Source of the DNA: Rhizophagus irregularis
Taxonomy: Eukaryota > Glomeromycota > Glomeromycetes > Glomerales > Glomeraceae
Length of the DNA stretch: 64,000 bases
Assembly (NCBI RefSeq): GCF_026210795.1
Contig: NC_089431.1
Span: forward strand, 2,542,001 to 2,606,000
Reading direction: 5' to 3'
Below are positions 1 through 12,463 of this stretch, piece by piece; the stretch's first letter is position 1, and each line of letters opens with the position of its first letter. The notes under the pieces are model-generated. The model searched no databases. It was not told where the DNA came from and was given only the letters and a program-made list of their open reading frames with translations. Both the position numbers and the translations under genes were made by a program.

Positions 1-1130
1 AAGCCCAAAGTAAATTGACATTAAACATATTAGTTACATACTTTTATTATAAATTTATTAATTTCTAATTTGGATGTAATTTAGGCAGTTAATGTCGCTG
101 TTCTTGGTGTGAGCACATTCCAAAATGTTCAAAAAGCATTAGTTACATCAAAAAATAAACTATCAGAAATCCTGTCAGGTGAAATCTCAATCATAAGACG
201 ACTTTCGTTCTTATAGCCTAAATAATTATTTTGTGTTCCATTTTTTTAATATTAGCGTTTGAATTCTGGGATTCTGATACCTTGAAATTGTCAAAAGCAC
301 ATAATATCCAAGGAACGAAATTTCCGCTAGAAGATAATTATCCATTTTATGTATTAGTCGAAATAAGTGGATCAAACAAATACCATGATGATGATAAATT
401 GCAAAATTTTCTAGAAGAACTCTTAGCAAATGAAATAGTTAAAGATGGTGTTGTAGCACAAGATGAGACACAAATGTCAACTTTATGGTCGTTACGTGAA
501 GGTATACCAGAAGCGTGTAGTAAAGCTGGGGCTGTTTATAAATATGATATTAGTATTCCATTATCCGTATTTTATCAAATGGCTGAAGATATGAGAAATA
601 GACTACAATCCGCTGGTGTATTTGGTGAGGATAATTTGGTTAGCAATGTAATAGCTTATGGACATGTCGGCGATGGTAAGATTTTTTTTAAGCGAAGAAT
701 TTTTTTGAATTATAATAAATAAACGTAATTTTTTTACTATTTTAGGAAACCTACATTTAAACATAGTAGCTAAATCTTATGATCCTAAAGTTACTAATTT
801 AATTGAACCTTTTATATACGAATGGACAGGTATGTCGTAAGAATTTTATCGTACATTCGCGAAATATTTTGATATAAATTTTTTTTTTTGTGATAGAACA
901 ACATAATGGATCTATTTCAGCAGGTAATTTATTAATTTATATAATTTCTGTTAATAACACGTATTAATATTAATAAACTCCTTTACATAGAACATGGTCT
1001 TGGACTTATGAAAGCAAATTATTTGAAATACTCAAAATCTTCTTCAATGATTTCGATCATGAAACAAATTAAACAAAGTATTGATCCTAATGGAATTATG
1101 AATCCTTATAAATTCTTACCGACACAATAA
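1..1130 (+). CDS. D2HGDH: D-2-hydroxyglutarate dehydrogenase, 3' part of gene
   Basis: This is the C-terminal part of an FAD-linked D-2-hydroxyglutarate dehydrogenase (yeast DLD2/DLD3 type), a mainly mitochondrial flavoenzyme that oxidises D-2-hydroxyglutarate to 2-oxoglutarate. The gene begins upstream of the window. Visible exons are <1-9, 85-178, 256-675, 746-829, 897-923 (27 nt), 991-1130, all with GT-AG introns and a continuous frame. Family hallmarks are the KPK|AVNVA segment split by the first intron, the metal/substrate motif HVGDGNLH (its GNLH part begins the exon at 746), and the late EHGLGLMK motif (exon at 991) near the flavin. The protein ends at a natural stop shortly after SIDPNGIMNPYKFLP, the usual C-terminus of the family. 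No truncation or frameshift is visible. The assignment is firm; organelle targeting cannot be judged without the 5' end. Confidence 0.93.
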
Positions 1131-2015
1131 ATAATCAAAAGTGAAAAGTATTTTCATTGCGCAATTCACAATAAATGTTTAATAATTATGTTGAATTCAA
1201 TAAATACTTTAAATCTCTTTTAGATGCATATACTAATAAATTTAATTTAAATATATGAAATTTGAGAGAACAAAATTTCGAGCATAAATATTTTGTTTAT
1301 TGACTGTGTTTATACAAGGATATGATAATTTATCATTACAAATTTTAGTAGCGCTAGTATATACAGGAATTTATAACTTTCATGTTTTCTTATACTACAA
1401 CCATCTGTCAGTTTTTATAATATGCACAACACATTGATTGTACTTTTGAAAATGTTAATAAGTACAAATATATCTAATATAACAAAAAAATCCTTATAAT
1501 TTTCAAGTTTCTATAATAATTTGATATATTTCTCGTTTGTCTTGCTATTTGTTTCACATACCCACAACAAAAATTATCAGTATAGCTTCGAATTTTTTCA
1601 CTAACTGACACCTTTCAATTGTTTAAAAAAAATAATGGTTTGTTATTTAATTTTTAAGCGATAGAAGGTTAGGGGGTATTGGGGTTCTAATAAAATAAAA
1701 ATCAGAGATTAAAAAAAGTTTCATTTTATATTTCTTTTTTTTTAAAAAAAAATAACTTACCATGTAGTGTTGCTTATTGTTTTTCCATCTATTGTTAACA
1801 CCGTTTCTCTGAATAACTATAGCCATTGGTGAACATCCACTTAGAGGTAGTCCCTCTTTTGCACTATTATGAGGGTTATTCGGTTTTTTGATTTTAACTT
1901 TATTTTGTTTCAAAATATGTTAATAGACATGAACGAATAAGTGACACCTCTATAAGTGCACCTATAAGTGCACGGTGGGTGGGCCTGGTCCCAACTTATA
2001 AGAGCTCTTAATATT

Positions 2016-2103
2016 TTACTCTCTATTAATGCACACCCTCTCTAAGTGCACCGTCTACTATTTTTTTACCATGGTCCAAGTGGGGGTGCACTAAGAGAGT
2101 ATA
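2016..2103. mobile_element. MITE-like inverted repeats ('ctctct-ta-gtgcacc' termini)
   Basis: Left-hand arms at 2016-2034 and 2037-2052 are inverted against a right-hand arm at 2082-2103. The best pair, 'ctctctaagtgcacc' against the complement of 'ggtgcactaagagag', differs at one base. Related 'ctataagtgcac' copies lie just upstream at about 1951-1974. This looks like collapsed or nested terminal inverted repeats of a small DNA transposon. There is no coding content and no clear target-site duplication, so the element class is inference. Confidence 0.45.
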
Positions 2104-2871
2104 CCTTTTTTTTTTTTTATACTTATGGGAAGTTACCTCAACAATCACGTGGTCAGTGACGAATCAGACAGCCAATTCCAACGTGATCTTAATGAAGCCT
2201 GATAACTGGAGGAGATGACAATTCATGACATACTCGTTAGCGTAGTAAAATAAACCTAGAGGAGATGATCGGCATAAGATATATAAATGGGACTGACGCG
2301 ATGCGCTTTATCATCAAAAATTTGATACGGGACATACAGTAGTAATAATTAATTATTATTAATAAAAATCCGAAAGTCTAATTAGCCTGGAGCAAAAAAA
2401 GATTATTAATTTTATAGTAAAATTAAAAAAGACAATAATAAAATTTTAAACTTACAACTCTGGTAATGTTCTACGAACTTTATGTCCTGCACGACGATCT
2501 GGCATTTCTATGATATATATATATATATATATATAATTTTTTTTTTTAGAGTTCTCATAATCCACTCATAACTCATAATCCACTTATTAATCCATTCATG
2601 AACTTAAAAATATTAGAGAAACCACGTGTCATGATTGTTTAGGAGGACTTTGACATGGCAAGTTGGTTATATGACACGCCTAGAAAATATCAATTAGTAA
2701 AAACCAGCTGCTAAAGATGATATAAAGAAAGGACTTGCAGATTCAAAAAAAAAATTGAAAGCATATTTTCTAGTATCATTAAAGAAAGCACTAAATGTCT
2801 TCTCTGTAAATTTACTGTAAAAAGGGTTCAATTAAGGATTTATTTGTTTGTTTTATATGAATTATTGTGGC

Positions 2872-2931
2872 GTGTTAAATTGTAGTAGTACTTAGTGTGT
2901 TAAATTGTAGTAGTATTTTAGTGTGTTAAAT
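2872..2931. repeat. Tandem repeat, 25-26 bp unit, about 2.4 copies
   Basis: The unit 'gtgttaaattgtagtagta' plus a variable tail repeats at 2872, 2897 and, partially, 2923. The copies are nearly identical. Confidence 0.8.
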
Positions 2932-3104
2932 ATTAGAAATACGTATAAATCGTATAAATATTTGGATGTTCCACGTGATTTCACGACTTGCTAAAATGGG
3001 TAGCATTTACTATTTATAAATTTTGAAGTTCAGATAACATTAATAAGGCATCAAGGAAATCAATATACAAAATATTAAATAGTTTTTTTTTTATATCATT
3101 AAAT

Positions 3105-3240
3105 AATAAATTGGTTTGATTTATCAATTTTAATCTTGGGGTGAGTCACATTAAAATATTAACGGTAAATCATTGAATAATAAATAAATTGGTTTGATTT
3201 ATCAATTTTAATCTGAGTCGAGTCAAATTAAAATACAACG
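3105..3240. repeat. Direct repeat, about 55 bp, two copies 78 bp apart
   Basis: Copies start at about 3105 and 3183. They share 'aataaattggtttgattt' followed by 'atcaattttaatct', then diverge slightly. No gene or splice signal explains them. Confidence 0.7.
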
Positions 3241-3450
3241 CTAAAATGAATTTAGTATATACATAAGTTCTTATAAAAAGATGTCACATTTTAAATAATG
3301 ATATTTTAACCAAATACAAAAAAAAAAAGGTATCACTTTATTTATAATAATAAAAAATATAATTTTTACATGTATTTTTATATGTAGGAAAAAAAAAAAA
3401 AAAAGAAATGGAATCATAATTTTCATACTCAAAAAAAAAAAGTCTCATTT

Positions 3451-4425
3451 TCATTTCTTTTTGAAAAGAGAACTTACGGCATCAGCAGCTTCAGTAAAGA
3501 AATTTTTACCATCCCCATCAGAGTCACCACCAAATTTAAGTAATAAACCTTTAACATCATTCTTAAATTTATCATCTCTAAAAATATTATTTCTTAATTC
3601 TTCTTCAATATTTTTTAATAAAGATTCTTCGAATTGATCTATAAAAGGTCTAATAAATTTCGAAATTCTAGCTGGTAATTTAGCGAAAAGTCTATCAATA
3701 AAATTTCCTTCATCCTTTCCTTCTCCAAAAATTTTTAATATCTTTGAAAGTTTCTTTCCACCTTCTTCTTCACCAGTATCGCTACTTTTACTACTTTTTG
3801 AAAATATTCCACGAGATTGAACATCATCATTTTTTTTATTTTTATCAAAAATAGATTTTCCTACTGTACCAATCATATTTCCTTTAACATGTTGAGGTAC
3901 TTTTTCACTAACTTCTTTATTAATTTCTTCTCCTGAATTATGTACGGGAGGTTGAATAAGTTCTATAATTTGTCTAATAATACCTTCTTTACCTTCTTTC
4001 AAAAATCCAAAATCAAAGTTTTTGAAAAAATTTTTAATATCATCATCATCATCATCATCATCATCATTAGCGAAATCCCATACAGCTTTTTTTGATTCAG
4101 TAACAATAATATCAGTAATTTTATCAGGTGAATCAATTGTTACTTCATCTATATGTCTTCTTGTATCTTCACGAATATCTTCCTTAAAATCATCCGATAA
4201 TTTATCAGTTAAGGAAGTTACTACTTTAAGTACATTTTCAAGAATTGTATCATTTTCATCATCTCCATCGTCAACTTTATTTTTAATAAAATCCATAATC
4301 TTATCAGGAAGTTTTTCTACTATTATTTCTTTAAGTTTTTCCAAGTTTCTTTCAACATGGTCTTTTAATTTATCCCGATGGTTATCAATATAAGTTTCAA
4401 CTGCTTTTGCAACCCTGTCACGCAT
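3451..4425 (-). CDS. Hypothetical acidic helical protein, single exon, 324 aa
   Basis: I do not recognise this protein. It is one uninterrupted frame from the ATG at 4425 to the TGA at 3451. It is highly charged and predicted helical: Lys/Glu/Asp-rich amphipathic stretches from the N-terminus (MRDRVAKAVETYIDNH), acidic low-complexity patches near residues 51-58 and 122-129 (a run of eight Asp), a middle PPVHNSGEEINKEV segment and a C-terminal helical part. Near the C-terminus, DSDGDGKNFFTE has the spacing of an EF-hand calcium loop (D-x-D-x-D-G...E), but position 8 is Asn instead of an aliphatic residue, so calcium binding is only a possibility. There is no signal peptide or membrane segment. 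Close to the end, 'gccgtaagt' is a perfect intron donor, so the true C-terminus may be spliced to an exon further downstream. Codon bias and length make it very likely a real gene; the function is unknown. Confidence 0.75.
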   Translation of the reverse strand: MRDRVAKAVETYIDNHRDKLKDHVERNLEKLKEIIVEKLPDKIMDFIKNKVDDGDDENDTILENVLKVVTSLTDKLSDDFKEDIREDTRRHIDEVTIDSPDKITDIIVTESKKAVWDFANDDDDDDDDDIKNFFKNFDFGFLKEGKEGIIRQIIELIQPPVHNSGEEINKEVSEKVPQHVKGNMIGTVGKSIFDKNKKNDDVQSRGIFSKSSKSSDTGEEEGGKKLSKILKIFGEGKDEGNFIDRLFAKLPARISKFIRPFIDQFEESLLKNIEEELRNNIFRDDKFKNDVKGLLLKFGGDSDGDGKNFFTEAADAVSSLFKKK

Positions 4426-5837
4426 TATTATTTATTTTAAAATAATAATAAAAAAGTTTATATTTAAGTTATTTTTAAAAAGTGAAAAAAAAAAAATTTC
4501 TTTCGAGGGAAAGAAAGTTTTAGAAAAGTAATATGATTAACATTTATATATACTTTGTGTTCCATGAGAAAAATCTAATCTGGCGTTTAATTTTTTGTGT
4601 TATATAGACCTTTCGGTATTAATGACATGGCTTATTGATAATAAATTTCCTTCTTTAGTTTACAACCGAAAAAAATATACTCTTTGTAGAACAATCTTGT
4701 ACAATTATGGCCTATTAATTTGTAATCACAAATATGGAAAGATTAGTTGCTAAGCATTGCACTCTAATTACGTTTTTCTTATGTTACAAAGTCGATCGAA
4801 CATAATCTTTTCAGCCAATTAAATCATTATAATATTTAAAGTATAAAAGATTATGAATGAGACTAACTAATATTGTGTAAGCAAATCAAACATTTATTAC
4901 ATTCTCAAGTAATCAAGTAATCGTGAATTCGTTAAATAAATTTTATTCCGATTCAAGGTATATTAATCGATTCACGTGTTCCTCTGTATATTAGCCAATA
5001 ATCAGTTTTTATCATATTATTCGTAAAGAGTTTTCCGTGTGTTCCCTTATCATTTACCCCTTAGTAAAAAAAAAAAAGTTGTAATATTTAATAAGCAATT
5101 TAATCATTTTTTTTTCATTTGTACTTTTTCCCTTATAAATGAAAATCAAACAAAAAAAAAATTTATGCATAAAAAAAAATGAAACCAAAATTCGGTTATT
5201 TCTTAAAAGTTGATTTAAATTGCGCCAATAGTGCTTGCTCATCGGACTTATGCAATTATCTATTTTTGCTATTTAGTTTCTGGTTTGGTATAATATGATA
5301 CGCATTATGATATCACAAATGTATGTTAATCGCAATACTTATAATTTAATGTAATACTTGTAATACTTTTTATGCTTGTTGGCGGTTGAAATTTATTATG
5401 TAAATATGTAAAACGTGAGGAGAATCCACAAACGTGAATCATTAAGTATGCATAAATAGAGTTGAAGATAAACATTTCATATTCGTTATATTTTTAAATT
5501 CCATTAAACTATAATCGTTTTTTTTTTCGTTTTTTTTTAAAAAAAAATGAAATGAAAAAAAGAAAAAAGAAAAGAGAAGAAAAGAGAATCTGAAATAAGG
5601 TATATCAAATGAGTATTTCTAAAGTTTTGATTTGTTGATCAAAATTCTTTTAGATTTGATTTAAAAAAATGGGAATATTTATAAAAGATAGTAAATATGA
5701 AAAAAAAAAAATCATTTTCATTTCCAAATAAAATTTCGGGTGACTTTTTTTACATTGCCATAAAGGTTTACAACAATGAACTATAAAACTGCGATGAATC
5801 TAAAGCAAATAAGGAAATTAAAAAGGAAATTATTTAT

Positions 5838-5873
5838 CCGATTTCCCGATTTCCCGACTTTCCGATTTCCCGT
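5838..5873. repeat. Short tandem repeat, 'ccgatttcc' units
   Basis: About four imperfect 8-10 bp units ('ccgatttcc', 'cgatttcc', 'cgactttcc', 'gatttcc') form a small GC-raised island in AT-rich DNA. Confidence 0.7.
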
Positions 5874-6372
5874 GGAATAACAAAACGGAAAAGAATAAAA
5901 AAGCGAATAAAAACTAAAAACGTATAAAAAGTTAAAAATGAATAAAAACGTATTAAATATTAAAAAATTTATTAAAATATCATTTTTTTTCTTCTTCTTC
6001 TTCTTCTTCTTTTCATCGTTCTTTTTTTTATTATTATAAAAACCCTTTTGTTATCTCAAAAATTTTTTATTAATACTTTAATACTTGTAATATTCTTTTA
6101 ATACAGTATAACGACTATACGATATAACGAATTTTCATGGTAAAACGGATAAAGCGATTTTTTAAGGGTTTATCTTTATAAAATAAACATATAAAAAATC
6201 GGTATATAAAACTTATAAATTTTGATATAAGGTTATATCGAGTTTTAACTGTATTAACAAAACACTTTTGGATAGTTTGTTGTTTTACGGGACTTGCTGA
6301 AAAATCATTGAACTATTATTGAACTTTATGAAATAAAATCACGTATCGCCAAAATATCAACGTGGACAGACC

Positions 6373-6402
6373 GCTTAACATGGCTTAACATGGCTTAACA
6401 TG
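6373..6402. repeat. Tandem repeat, 10 bp unit x3
   Basis: Three perfect copies of 'gcttaacatg' at 6373, 6383 and 6393. Confidence 0.85.
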
Positions 6403-8504
6403 ACATAACCCGACTTTAACTAAATATATATTTTAAAATATCTATCGTTCTTGAAGTAGCTTTGAAGATGAAAAGAATGGTTATAATGAAAATTATGAAA
6501 GTTTGAATCAGCTGATGCTTGCGTTTCCACTTTGGTGGTATATGTTGTACTTCAGATGATTTGCGTCAGATGATTGATAAACTCAAGATATCTCTGTGAT
6601 TTAAATGCTATCCCTTCAATGTGTGAAATATGTGAAATGAGTGAAATATCATAATAAATTCGGGTAAAATCATAAGTAAACTTCAAATCACCTCGTGAAT
6701 AATTTAAATAATTTGATGATATTTTATGTAAATTATGATTGAACGAAAAAAAAATTACGTTACGTCATACTTAAAAATTTAAAGTTTTTTATAATACTTT
6801 TATAATACGATTCATATTTTATAATATTTTATGTGATTATTTTTAAATATCTAATGCAAATGTCACCTGAGAACACCTGAGGCGCGAATTTACGCAACAC
6901 ACACATTAATACAGTACCGTATGTATATTTATATATATACATATATTGATATTATTAAAACTGTAATTAACAATATATATATATATATAATATATATCAG
7001 GTTTTTTTTATTATTATTATTTTAATTTATTGAAATAAATTAAATTCAATTTAAATTCATACATAAATTATAATATATACATACATACATAAAAAAAAAA
7101 TTTTTTTTTTTAATTAATCCAAATTTATATTACAAAAAAAATATATATATATATATATATGTATAATATGTATATATAAAAATAAATAAATAAATTTTAA
7201 AGTTAAATTATAAAAAAAAAAAACGTTTTTAAAAATTTATTTACTGATATTTACCAGGTTTTTCCGTTTTTCCGTGATAAATACGGTCCTTTTTTTTTCA
7301 AATCGGAAAAATCGGAAAAAATTGGTCATTGTTTTTTTTGTTTTTTTTTTTTGTTTTTTTTTGTTGATTTTTTGGTTTGTTTTTTTTTTTGTTCTTGTGA
7401 TACTACTTTTATACTACTTTTCACAAAGATTCTCACGAGCGTTACACATCGTTACATACATTTTTTTTTTTTTTTGGCGGTTTATTATTCATATTCGGTA
7501 ATTACTTACCGGTTATTCTCTCTATTTTTTTTTCCGTGTTAAAAAAAAAAAATAGTCAAGCATACATTAAAAAAAAAAAAGACTAAACCAAAAAAAAACT
7601 CTTTCAGAACATTCTCGTGAAATCTTAATTAAAAATTTTTTTTTTTTTGTGATCTGTTTGTTAAATGTAAATGTTACTGTACGGTTTAAATGTACGTGCC
7701 ATGGAGTAATAATGGAGTAATAATGGGAAGTATATTAATGTAAAGTTAATAATGGAAGTTTTATTATTTCGGAATAATAAGATGATGAATAATGTTCATT
7801 GTTTTTTTTTTATTTACGATCCAAAAAGGTTTATTTTTTTAAACAAGTTTAAAAAAAAAATTATATATATATACATACATACATTACATACATGCACATA
7901 TAAAAAAATATATATATATATAAATATAATATATATATATATACATACAAAAGCACATCATATAATATATAAATAGGTTAGATTACATTGATTACATTAG
8001 ATAATGGGAATATTTTTTTTTTTTTTACGTTACACGTAATATAAATTAAGGTTTATTTTATAATTTTTTTTTTTTATAAAAGATTAACAATCGATTTTAT
8101 TTTGATTTTATTTTGATTTTTATTTGATAATTTTTTTTTTTTTTTTTTTTATAAAAAAAGATTGACAAATGAAAAATTGAATTTCATGATATTTAAGCCC
8201 ATTTTAATGATATTAGGGGACCTTTAAAAAATTTCTTTTAAATAATCTATTAAATAATCTTTTTAATTACTCTTTTAAATTAAATAATCTTTTTTAAATA
8301 ATCTTTTTTAAAAATCTTTTATATGTATATTAGAAAAAAAACAAACAAACAAGAAACAATTGTTTAACTTTACCGTCCCTACGGGTTTTTTTTTTTTTAA
8401 ACTTTTTTTTTTTTTTTTTCAAAAAGTTTAAAAATGATGTGTAACGTGTCAAAACTTTTTTTTTTAATGTTTTTCTTTCACGTGTTAATTCTTTTTTATC
8501 AATC

Positions 8505-8690
8505 ATGTTCAAGATGGTCAAGATGGTCAAAGATGGTCAAGATAAATTTGTCAAAATGTTAAAGATAAGTCAAGATAAATCTGTCAAAAGATATAAAATC
8601 TGTCAAAAGATAAATCTGTCAGAAAGATAAGTTTGTCAAAAAGATAAGTTATTCTGTCAAGATAAGTTATTCTGTCAAAAGATGGATTAG
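8505..8690. repeat. Degenerate minisatellite, 'gtcaaaagataa' family
   Basis: About 185 bp of diverged tandem units built on 'gatggtca' and then 'agataaatctgtcaaa' / 'agataagttattctgtca'. Units differ in length (about 8 to 22 bp), which suggests repeated slippage and local duplication. Confidence 0.75.
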
Positions 8691-10427
8691 ATAATAAATT
8701 TTTTTTTTACGCGTCCTTAAAAAAACGCGTCATTACATAATATTTACATTACAACATTTTAAAAAAAAATTATATAATTGCAGTCAAGAGTTTTTTTTTT
8801 TGCCAATTCTCAAAAAAACAATAAATGTATAAATATATACATTTTATTGATTAAATCTTTGTTATAAAAAAAAGAGTTTTTTTTTCCTTTGCCAATAAGA
8901 AAAAAAACTGAAAAAAAAAGATGCTAGAAAAAAATATGAACAAATTACAAAATTAAAAAAAAAAGGAAAAGAAATTTTTTTGAAAAAGAAAAAAGAATTC
9001 AGATTAAAAAAAAAGAAGAGATGAATGGATATTCAGATTATTAAATAAATAAAAAAAACAATTGCCAGAGTAGAGAAGTATATTACATACTAAAAACATT
9101 CCTCGATCTTAAAAAATCGTCATATGAAGAAAAATAAAGCTTTTTTTTTTTACAAAAAAAAAAAAGAATTAATTAATTAACACAAATAGTAATAATATAA
9201 TAATAAATAAAAATGCCTTAACGAAAAAACCAATTTTACCAACAAAAAAATATAAATTTACATACATATTGTATAAAAAAAAAGGGATGAAAAAAAAGGG
9301 GAAAATACATAGGAAAAAAAAAGTTAAGTACAAAGAAAATAAAAAATATATATATAAGAAAAAAAAAAGATGATGGGATAATATATATATAAGAAGAAAA
9401 AAGATGGAAAAAAAAATATAAAACAAAAAAAAAGTGAACCAAAAAAATTATATAAAACATAAATTACTTGTTATAATAATTTCATTTTTTTTAACTAGCA
9501 AAAAAAAAGAGGAGGGAGAATGATAAATTTGCTTAATTTGAATTTTACGTGGTGATTATTTTTTTATAATTAATTATATAACGTTTCGTTTTTGTTGATA
9601 GTCGTGTAAGTATCGTTAAAAGTATTCGTTAAAAGTATTCGTTAAAAGTATCGTTAAGGATATTTTTTTGTTTCATTAATTTTTATAATAATGGATTTTT
9701 CTTTTTTTTTGCTAAATGAAATTATAAGATTCTCCCGATAATAACTTAGACTACTTCGTAATGATTCATGATAAACTTATTATAGAGTGGTTGTTGATAA
9801 AAAAACATAAATAAAATAATTTTTTTTTTTTTCGAATGTACAATTAATTGTGAGATAAAAAGATACGAAACAAAACGTGTGTAAAAAAGTTTTTTTTTTT
9901 ATATATGACGAAAAAATAAAAAAAAAAAAAATAATTTTTTTTTTGCAAAACGAAAAATGGGGGATGTGGTGGTGTTTATAAACAAGGGAAGAAGAGTAAA
10001 AAATGTGTATATATATATACTCCAAAATAAAAAAAAAAGTCTTTCTTAAATTTTACTCTCCTTTTTCGTATGATACAAAATATTTACAGTACATACGGCA
10101 TCATCAATCGAATTTTTGGTACTATCGACTTATACGATCGATATAATTATATAATAAAAAAAAAAAATTTTTTTTTTAAAAGGAGGAAAATAAATAAATA
10201 ATGATAAAATAAAAAAAAAAAAAAACAATTTCTTTTTTTTTTTTCTTCACGAAATAAAAAAATTTTTTTTTTTTTTAAAAAAAAACGAAAAAAAAAATGT
10301 GCGCCACAATATATATTATACCGACCCATGCCGATAAATTTTTTTTTTTTGGTTTTTTTTTTTAGAATATATATGTATAAATTTTCTCTTTTTTAAAAAT
10401 TGATCCAACCAACAACTTAAAGTTCAT

Positions 10428-12463
10428 TCATAGAGGTGTTTGACACTTGCAACACCGTTTCGGATCAGGTGAATCGCCATTCTTTGGTTTCTTAAACATC
10501 GCATTGTATTCGGACTTGAGTGGAATATATCTACACTCTGGATTAACACAAACACATTTGGTCTTTTTATATCTATAAAATTAAGAAAAATTAATTAGAA
10601 CATACCACAAATTTAAATATATAATTAATAATATATTAATACTAACCGTAACCCGCAACTATTGCATAGCATAAGATCTGTACTCCAACCTGGACGCCAG
10701 CAAGGAGTGCTCTTGGTTCTACAACTGGCACAAACTTTTACCTTACTGTTAGATTCTTTTCTTCCAACAGTTTTTGATCCTCTTTGCACCTCCGATCTAC
10801 GTTTCTTTGCCGGAGGCGCGAAATCCGGATCGTCTTCATCATCACCAAAATTATCTGAATTAAGATCAAAGTCGCTTAGTTCTGATGGTGGAATAGATAA
10901 TGATGAGGATACGGACATAGAATCACGACGTTTGGATGGTTGCATACGATAATATGCAGCAGCTGCAGCAGCTGCTGCTGCAACAGCAGATGATGATGAT
11001 GATGAAGTAGAACAAATAGAAGAACCGCGAGGGGACTTATTATTCTCACCAGAATTTGATGATCTGGGAACTTGAGAACCAGATGATGGTAAAATTAATT
11101 TTTTTGAAGGTCGACCGACTGAAGCGACACGACGTTTTCTTGCTTTAGCTTCTTCAATCGCTGTTGAATTATTAATTTGAGAGTCGATCATTTGATCATA
11201 TCCTAATTTGAACATGTCCAATTCTTGATTTTCTTTTTTATTTTTGGCTCTTGTCACGGGTCTGGTTCTCATCTTATTTTTCCTTGCTTGAGTTAACCTA
11301 CGTACAATATCTGGTAATAATAAAGGACGATGAATTATTTTTGCCAATTGTGGTTTGTTATGATTATGATGATTATTATGATGATGATTATGTTGTTGTT
11401 GTTGTTGTTGTTGTTGTTGATTATTACTATTGTTATTATCTTTATTCTTTATAACGGATTGTGAAGAATCTTTGTTCATATTATTGGACTCAACATTATT
11501 ATTATTATTATTAATAATCTCCTTATTTTTATCATCATCATTATCATTATTAGAACGATTTGATGGTAAAGCATTATCGAATACGATTGGAAATCTAAAT
11601 ACAAATCCAGGTTCTCGTAACAAATCTTCATGACTAGGAGATTTATAAGGAATTCCTTTACGCTTACTTCTTCTATCAGAACGATTTGGAATAGGTACAG
11701 TTCTTGGAGCTGCGGAAGCGGCAACTATAGCATTAACTATGGAAGAATTTCCTAAACCGGTTTCATTCTTCTTTTCATCATTGGTGATCGATCGATCCGA
11801 TTTTGATTTTATAGACTTGGATGATGTGCTGGAAATCTTTTGTAAGACTCTATTACTATATGATGTAATAGCAATACTAGATGATGATGCGGATGACGTA
11901 CTTTTTGATGACGTCAAACACGAGATCGAGCATGATTGGTCAGTTGAAGAAGAAGAGGCGGTCGAATCAGAAGATTCATCATCCGGAGGAGATATCGGTG
12001 AAGACGCAGAATCTGAAAGATCAGGAACTGAAGATACAGAATCACAAACTGAAGGAGTTGATGAAATTGATAAATCACCATAATTATTATTATTTGAATG
12101 AAATGATGATAAAGAATTCGGTAATTTAATATTATTAGAATCAGCAGCTATACGAGCGACGAGTAATGGAACAATTGAAGGATCAGTTATATAAAAACGA
12201 CATTTTGATTGAGATTGAATATAAGGTTCAGGGGTAGATGGATTCGAAGTTTCTGAAGTGATATCATGTATAGAAGAAACGGAAGTAGGAATGATTTTTG
12301 AATTTTTCGAATTATTAATAATATTTAAATTCTTTTCGTTTTCTTTAATACCGGAATCTGAATTAGGAAAAAAAGGATTTTTAGAATCCGAAGTATCGTT
12401 CGCGGGAGGTGTCGGTATTCCAAAATTTGCTGATGACATGTTTAAAGTTGATGGTTGTGCCAT
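10428..12463 (-). CDS. GATA-type zinc-finger transcription factor
   Basis: Two exons, 12463-10647 and 10572-10428, joined by a 74-nt GT-AG intron that splits a codon inside the zinc finger; about 653 aa. The DNA-binding domain near residues 580-610 reads C-x2-C-x18-C-x2-C: CASC, the signature STPCWRPGW, then CNSCGLR continuing across the intron into YKKTKC. The tail after the intron has further Cys residues (CVCVNPEC and CCKC), a possible second metal site unusual for classic fungal GATA factors. The remainder is low complexity: Ser-rich N-terminal 250 residues, Asn/Asp runs, eight or more Gln followed by a His/Asn stretch, a nine-Ala run and basic patches such as KKRRSEVQRGSK, all typical of a nuclear regulator. 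The start ATG at 12463 opens an uninterrupted frame. It is likely a sequence-specific regulator binding GATA sites; its target pathway cannot be read from sequence. A consensus donor 'gtaagtatcc' on the minus strand near 13208-13217 could belong to a 5' UTR intron. Confidence 0.9.

Larger units (their letters stand above)
1131..3450. other. Intergenic, 2.3 kb, repeat debris
   Basis: I see no convincing gene here. The stretch holds the 3' flank of the dehydrogenase gene, a cluster of transposon-terminus-like inverted repeats (about 1945-2105), a TA microsatellite near 2511-2535 and two short direct-repeat sets (2872-2931 and 3105-3240, listed separately). A TATA-like 'gatatataaatg' at about 2278-2289 is followed by no obvious plus-strand gene. 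Confidence 0.6.
4426..10427. other. AT-rich gene desert, 6 kb
   Basis: No supportable gene. The stretch has long poly(T)/poly(A) runs, T(n)A(n) palindromes, TA microsatellites (about 6930-7000, 7140-7165, 7860-7950) and small tandem repeats. The frames that stay open here translate to Phe/Lys/Ile homopolymers and are composition artefacts. A TATA-like 'taaagtataaaagatt' lies near 4838-4853 with no coding exon after it. The part next to 10427 probably holds the 3' UTR of the GATA-factor gene. Confidence 0.6.

Noticed and set aside
2441-2505. Minus-strand ATG followed by MPDRRAGHKVRRTLPEL and a good 'gtaagt' donor, resembling a first exon
   Set aside because: No second exon can be found downstream on the minus strand and I cannot place the peptide in a family. 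A 60-nt match to exon rules can occur by chance.
4022-4393. Plus-strand open frame of 123 codons rich in Ser
   Set aside because: It is the antisense of the Asp/Glu codons in the 3451-4425 gene and has no independent coding signal.
7274-10329. Several open frames of 60-85 codons made of Phe, Tyr, Lys and Ile
   Set aside because: They come from poly(A)/poly(T) runs that lack stop codons by composition.
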